Assembly (NCBI GenBank): GCA_028689615.1
Contig: JAQVCV010000047.1
Coordinates: 1 to 37,662, forward strand
Source: Bacteroidales bacterium
Lineage (GTDB): Bacteria > Bacteroidota > Bacteroidia > Bacteroidales > TTA-H9
DNA length: 37,662 nucleotides
Direction of reading: 5' to 3'
Numbering within the stretch: position 1 is the stretch's first letter; the number at the start of each line of letters is the position of its first letter. A model generated the notes under the pieces. That model had not been told where the DNA came from and did not search any database. It saw only the letters and a list, made by a program, of their open reading frames with translations. Below are positions 33,914-37,662 of this stretch, piece by piece. The position numbers were made by a program, and so were the translations under genes.

Positions 33914-36034
33914 ATGTATTCCGAAATCAGAAAAAAAACCACCATAGCCCAGCGTATTTTGCTGATGCTCACTATATCCGGATTGTTCACACTCCTTGCG
34001 TTTTCAATCCTTTTTCACTTTAAAAACAAGAAAGAAGAAGAGATCGCTACACTATCGATGATCCAATTCAATCACGAAGTACAATCGATACTCAACCTTT
34101 ATGAAGCCAAACTTAAGCAGGTGGTATTTGATTACACGTATTGGGACGAATTGGTTGAAAACATCAAGCCCGACAACCAGCAATGGTTCGACGAAAACAT
34201 TTCGACCATAGTTAGTTCGTTCCATTTTGATTATGCAGGCGTATATGATGTCAATCGAAAATTGGTTCATGAAGCATGGTCCGACAACATAAAACCCGGA
34301 AACTTCATGCCCCAGCAAGCCTTGGATTGTATCAACACCAACCGTTTTGCTGATTATTTCACTATTTACGACAGTTCACTGCTGGCCATTAGCGCTGCAA
34401 CCATTCATGGCACCAACGATCCATTCCACACCCGGACACCCGTTAGCGGTTATCTTGTTCTGGCCAAAAAGTGGGATAAAACCATGCTCAACGAACTCAG
34501 CGGGATTTTAGGAGCCGGAATACAACTGGGTCGCGAAATCAAAGACTCTGTTCCAGGCGACAAGTTCACCCTGAAGATGACACACGAATTAAAAGACTTT
34601 GACCAAAAACTTGTTGACAAGCTGGTTGTAAGCCGCGAATTCCCTGTCCTGCGACTCTATGATAGCGCTGCCAGGTACTTGTTTGGAGCTGTTTTGTTCT
34701 TGATTTTCACAGCGCTTGCCTTTTTCTACTACACATCGCGCCGCTGGGTCTCAAAACCCTTAAAGCTGGTTAGCAATGTGCTTAGAAACGAGGACATGGC
34801 TTCGTTATCGGCACTCAGAAAAAGCTCCGAAGAATTTCGCCGGATAGCCCTTTTGTTTGACGACTACATGATGCAAAAAGAAGAACTCGTTAGGGCAAGA
34901 GAAAAAGCAGAGGAGTCTGACAGGCTCAAATCGGCTTTTCTGGCAAATATCAGCCACGAGATCAGAACCCCCATGAACGGCATCCTCGGATTCACTGAAT
35001 TGCTGCGAGACCCCGGCCTCGACCAGGAATCGAGAGCCGAGTATCTGGGCATTGTTGAACGGAGTGGGAAACAACTGCTAAACCTTATCAACGACATCAT
35101 CGACATCTCGAAAATTGAAGCCGGATTGATGCATATCCGTCCCGAAGACTGCAGCCTCAATAATGTTCTTCGCGACGTTGGAATGATGTTTAACAGCAAC
35201 GAAAAAATCAGAAACAACACACTGGAGCTCAGACTCAAACTTCAGTTTTCGGATGAAGCATCGTGGGTGCGCATCGACGAGCAACGCCTCGCCCAGATAC
35301 TCATCAACCTCGTTGGCAATGCCATGAAGTTTACCCATTCAGGCTTCGTTGAATTTGGGTACAAACTATCTAACGACAACCGCCTGCTGATTTTCTGCAA
35401 AGACACCGGGATAGGTATTGCGCCGGAAAAACAGCAAGTCATTTTCGATCGTTTCTTTCAGGTGAGCGACACAACCAACCGGCAATACGAAGGGACAGGA
35501 CTGGGGCTTGCCATCTCGAAATCGCTTGTTGAACTGATGGACGGTTCAATATGGGTTGAATCGGAACCTGGTAAAGGGTCAGCCTTCTTTATTTCTCTCC
35601 CTTTTATCCCTGTAGAGAAAGGCTTTTCAAGAATTTACGGCGATGATTTTGCAACCGACGTACCCTCACTCGAAACAAAAACCATCCTCGTGGCAGAAGA
35701 TGTTGCCGTAAACTTCCAGTTCCTAAAGGCAACACTCGACAAAACCAATGCCACCGTGGTGTGGGCAAAAAATGGGAAAGAAGCTGTTGAGATGGCCTTG
35801 GCTATCCCCCACCCCGACCTTATTCTGATGGATTTGAAAATGCCACTGATGAACGGCTACGAAGCCACACGCCTTATCAAAGCCCAACTGCCCAACATTC
35901 CAATTGTGGCTCAAACAGCCTATTCGCTTGATGGCGACAGGCAAAAATCGATCGAGGCCGGATGCGACGAACATATTGCCAAACCCATCCAAACCCAGGA
36001 ATTGTTTAAAATTCTGAGTGCATTGTTAGCTTAG
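33914..36034 (+). CDS. CHASE4 hybrid histidine kinase with C-terminal receiver
   Basis: A 706-aa membrane kinase. I start at the ATG at 33914; the frame stays open to 33734, but that stretch overlaps the porin-like gene in another frame. TM1 is about residues 14-36. A periplasmic CHASE4-like domain follows (YEAKLKQVVFDYTYWDELVENI ... FHFDYAGVYDVNRKLVHEAW), with TM2 about 257-277. HisKA has His348 (ISHEIRTPMNG), then N-box LINLVGNAMKF, DTGIGI and GTGLGLAIS. The C-terminal receiver has Asp640 (LMDLKMP) and Lys in IAKPIQ. A CHASE4 input is known to precede many signalling outputs; its ligand is unknown here. No response regulator gene lies nearby, so phosphate is likely passed to a distant partner through an Hpt protein. 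Confidence 0.92.
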   Translation: MYSEIRKKTTIAQRILLMLTISGLFTLLAFSILFHFKNKKEEEIATLSMIQFNHEVQSILNLYEAKLKQVVFDYTYWDELVENIKPDNQQWFDENISTIVSSFHFDYAGVYDVNRKLVHEAWSDNIKPGNFMPQQALDCINTNRFADYFTIYDSSLLAISAATIHGTNDPFHTRTPVSGYLVLAKKWDKTMLNELSGILGAGIQLGREIKDSVPGDKFTLKMTHELKDFDQKLVDKLVVSREFPVLRLYDSAARYLFGAVLFLIFTALAFFYYTSRRWVSKPLKLVSNVLRNEDMASLSALRKSSEEFRRIALLFDDYMMQKEELVRAREKAEESDRLKSAFLANISHEIRTPMNGILGFTELLRDPGLDQESRAEYLGIVERSGKQLLNLINDIIDISKIEAGLMHIRPEDCSLNNVLRDVGMMFNSNEKIRNNTLELRLKLQFSDEASWVRIDEQRLAQILINLVGNAMKFTHSGFVEFGYKLSNDNRLLIFCKDTGIGIAPEKQQVIFDRFFQVSDTTNRQYEGTGLGLAISKSLVELMDGSIWVESEPGKGSAFFISLPFIPVEKGFSRIYGDDFATDVPSLETKTILVAEDVAVNFQFLKATLDKTNATVVWAKNGKEAVEMALAIPHPDLILMDLKMPLMNGYEATRLIKAQLPNIPIVAQTAYSLDGDRQKSIEAGCDEHIAKPIQTQELFKILSALLA

Positions 36035-36072
36035 TACCATTCCCAAAAGGTTGTGCTGAATACTGCGCCATT

Positions 36073-36110
36073 TGCCCGATCCCATTCCTCGCGATCGGGC
36101 AATTCTTTTT
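36073..36110 (+). terminator. Terminator after the CHASE4 kinase gene
   Basis: A perfect 9-bp stem (TGCCCGATC/GATCGGGCA) with an 11-nt loop, then TTCTTTTT. It starts 38 nt after the kinase stop. Confidence 0.85.
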
Positions 36111-36117
36111 ACCTTTG
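36110..36117 (+). promoter_or_regulatory. -7 element upstream of ftcD
   Basis: TACCTTTG fully matches TAnnTTTG and directly follows the upstream terminator's T tract. I see no TTG at the usual upstream distance, because that space is taken by the terminator stem. The ftcD ATG is 84 nt downstream. Confidence 0.5.
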
Positions 36118-36201
36118 CCGCGAGATCCTTATCAGGGCAAAATGGCCCCAATGAATCAAATAAATAGCGTGTAAATCATTATTAACCCTACGAAAATCAC
36201 C

Positions 36202-37662
36202 ATGAAAAAACTCATCGAATGTGTTCCCAATTTCAGCGAAGGGAACGATATGAACGTTATCCGCCAGATCACCGATCAAATTGAAACGGTTGAGGGAGTG
36301 AAACTGCTCGACGTAGATCCTGGTCAGGCCACCAACCGCACCGTGGTAACCTTTGTCGGAACTCCCGACGAAGTGATCGAAGCCGCCTTCAGAGCCATTA
36401 AAAAAGCGTGTGAATTGATCGATATGCGTCACCACAAAGGGGCACATCCCCGATTTGGCGCAACCGACGTTTGTCCGTTGGTTCCCGTTGCCAACATCAC
36501 CATGGAAGAGACCGTGGAATATGCCCGCAAACTCGCCGAAAGGGTTGGAACCGAACTCCAATTTCCGGTTTATTGCTACGAGAGTGCCGCCTTTACACCT
36601 CAACGCCGCAACCTGGCCGTGGTGCGTGCCGGCGAATACGAAGCCCTCCCCGACAGGCTCACCAAGCCTGAAAACAAACCCGACTTCGGCCCGGCCTCCT
36701 TCGTGCCACAAACCGGTGCAGTGGCCATTGGCGCCCGCGATTTCCTTATTGCTGTTAACTTCAACCTCAACACCACATCCACCCGCCGCGCCAACGCCAT
36801 AGCCTTCGACGTGCGCGAGAAAGGCCGCCCCATGCGCGAAGGGAATCCCGTTACAGGCAAACCTGTGAAAGACGAAAAAGGAAACCCCGTGATGGTACCC
36901 GGAACCCTCAAGGCCACCAAAGCCATTGGCTGGTTTATCGACGAATACGGAATCGCTCAGGTTTCGATGAACATTACCAACATTGGAGTTACACCGCTTC
37001 ATGTTGCCTTCGATGAAATTTGCAGCAAAGCACAAGCACGCGGAGTTCGTGTAACCGGTACCGAGATCGTTGGACTGGTGCCCAAGCGGGCTTTGATAGA
37101 TGCCGGCAAATACTTCCTGAAGAAACAGCAACGCTCTGTGGGTGTGTCGGAAGATGAGATCATCAAAATAGCCGTTAAGTCGATGGGGCTCGACGATTTG
37201 AAACCCTTCGTTGCTCAGGAAAAAATCATCGAATACATGCTGGCTGCCGAAAACAAGCAGAAAAAACTAATCGACATGACCTGCACCGGCTTTGCCAACG
37301 AAACAGCCAGCGAATCGCCTGCCCCGGGCGGTGGTTCAATCTCGGCCTACATGGCGGCTCTGGCAGCTGCTTTGGGAACCATGGTAGCCAACCTTTCGTC
37401 GCACAAAGCCGGATGGGACGAGCGTTGGGAAGAGTTCTCAGCTTGGGCCGAGAAAGGTCAGCAACTCAAAGACGAGCTCCTTGCCCTTGTTGACGAAGAC
37501 ACCGCTGCTTTCAACCGCATCATGGATGCCTTTGGTTTGCCCAAGGGAACCGATGCCGAAAAAGCTGCCCGCAAGCAAGCCATACAGGATGCCACCCGCT
37601 ACGCCACCGAAGTCCCCTTCCGCACCATGCAAAAAGCCTTCGAGGTGATGCCCCTGCTTGCC
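36202..37662 (+). CDS. ftcD: Glutamate formimidoyltransferase / formimidoyltetrahydrofolate cyclodeaminase (3' end missing)
   Basis: 487 codons are present and the frame runs off the window, so the C-terminus is missing. The N-terminal half (1 to about 325) is the formiminotransferase: MKKLIECVPNFSEG, NRTVVTFVG, and HHKGAHPRFGATDVCPLVP with catalytic His82. It transfers the formimino group of N-formiminoglutamate, the histidine degradation product, to tetrahydrofolate. From about residue 345 the cyclodeaminase domain begins (NETASESPAPGGGSISAYMAALAAALGTMVANLS), which releases ammonia to give methenyl-tetrahydrofolate. The two-domain fusion is common in Bacteroidota. Neighbouring hut genes may lie beyond the window. 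The only in-frame ATG near the ribosome-binding position is at 36202. Confidence 0.97.
   Translation, partial: MKKLIECVPNFSEGNDMNVIRQITDQIETVEGVKLLDVDPGQATNRTVVTFVGTPDEVIEAAFRAIKKACELIDMRHHKGAHPRFGATDVCPLVPVANITMEETVEYARKLAERVGTELQFPVYCYESAAFTPQRRNLAVVRAGEYEALPDRLTKPENKPDFGPASFVPQTGAVAIGARDFLIAVNFNLNTTSTRRANAIAFDVREKGRPMREGNPVTGKPVKDEKGNPVMVPGTLKATKAIGWFIDEYGIAQVSMNITNIGVTPLHVAFDEICSKAQARGVRVTGTEIVGLVPKRALIDAGKYFLKKQQRSVGVSEDEIIKIAVKSMGLDDLKPFVAQEKIIEYMLAAENKQKKLIDMTCTGFANETASESPAPGGGSISAYMAALAAALGTMVANLSSHKAGWDERWEEFSAWAEKGQQLKDELLALVDEDTAAFNRIMDAFGLPKGTDAEKAARKQAIQDATRYATEVPFRTMQKAFEVMPLLA

Noticed and set aside
36109-37131. Minus-strand open frame of 340 codons across ftcD
   Set aside because: The plus strand encodes an unmistakable formimidoyltransferase through the same region.

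Overview
This window looks like a chromosomal segment of a Bacteroidota bacterium, probably an environmental, Bacteroidales-like anaerobe or microaerophile. Three things point there. Five large secreted proteins end in Por-type (type IX secretion, T9SS) sorting tails. Several promoters have the Bacteroidota form (TTG, about 19-22 nt, then TAnnTTTG). The accessory gene set fits too: an IgGFc-binding-like surface protein, an Omp28 family protein, a stand-alone NadR-type kinase next to PnuC, and a fused FtcD. Rubrerythrin and an OsmC-type peroxidase suggest oxidative-stress defence in an oxygen-sensitive organism. I saw no tRNA, rRNA, CRISPR array, intact insertion sequence or prophage.

Layout. 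1-1.3 kb: an OsmC family gene and a convergent small heat-shock gene share a perfect-palindrome terminator. 1.3-6.1 kb (minus): a T9SS-tailed subtilisin, an SDR oxidoreductase and an S9/DPP-IV-like lipoprotein peptidase. 6.3-13.4 kb (plus): a tight four-gene signalling operon. It encodes a dCache sensor kinase, a REC-PAS-kinase, a REC protein with an orphan C-terminal domain, and a REC-PAS-kinase-REC hybrid. It contains no recognisable DNA-binding or c-di-GMP output. 13.5-15.4 kb (plus): pnuC and a ribosylnicotinamide-kinase-like gene (NAD salvage), then a YggS-family PLP homeostasis gene. 15.4-17.7 kb: a secreted beta-helix protein and rubrerythrin.

17.7-18.1 kb is gene-free and holds a degenerate tandem array of an 11-bp TGG-N5-CCA motif, repeated seven times at strictly alternating 22/21-bp steps. 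18.1-29.8 kb (minus): a small STAS-like protein, an Omp28 family T9SS protein, and two giant adjacent surface proteins of 1511 and 1455 aa. The giants share an almost identical, indel-free segment of about 2 kb but have unrelated N-termini and different sorting tails. 30-37.7 kb (plus): a DUF255 thioredoxin-fold protein, a secreted PHP-domain phosphoesterase, a TorF-like outer-membrane barrel followed 11 nt later by a CHASE4 hybrid kinase, and the 5' part of ftcD running off the window end.

The most notable items are the duplicated and shuffled giant surface proteins, the phased 21.5-bp array, and the four-gene phosphorelay with no output domain. All assignments rest on reading motifs by eye; no database search was run.
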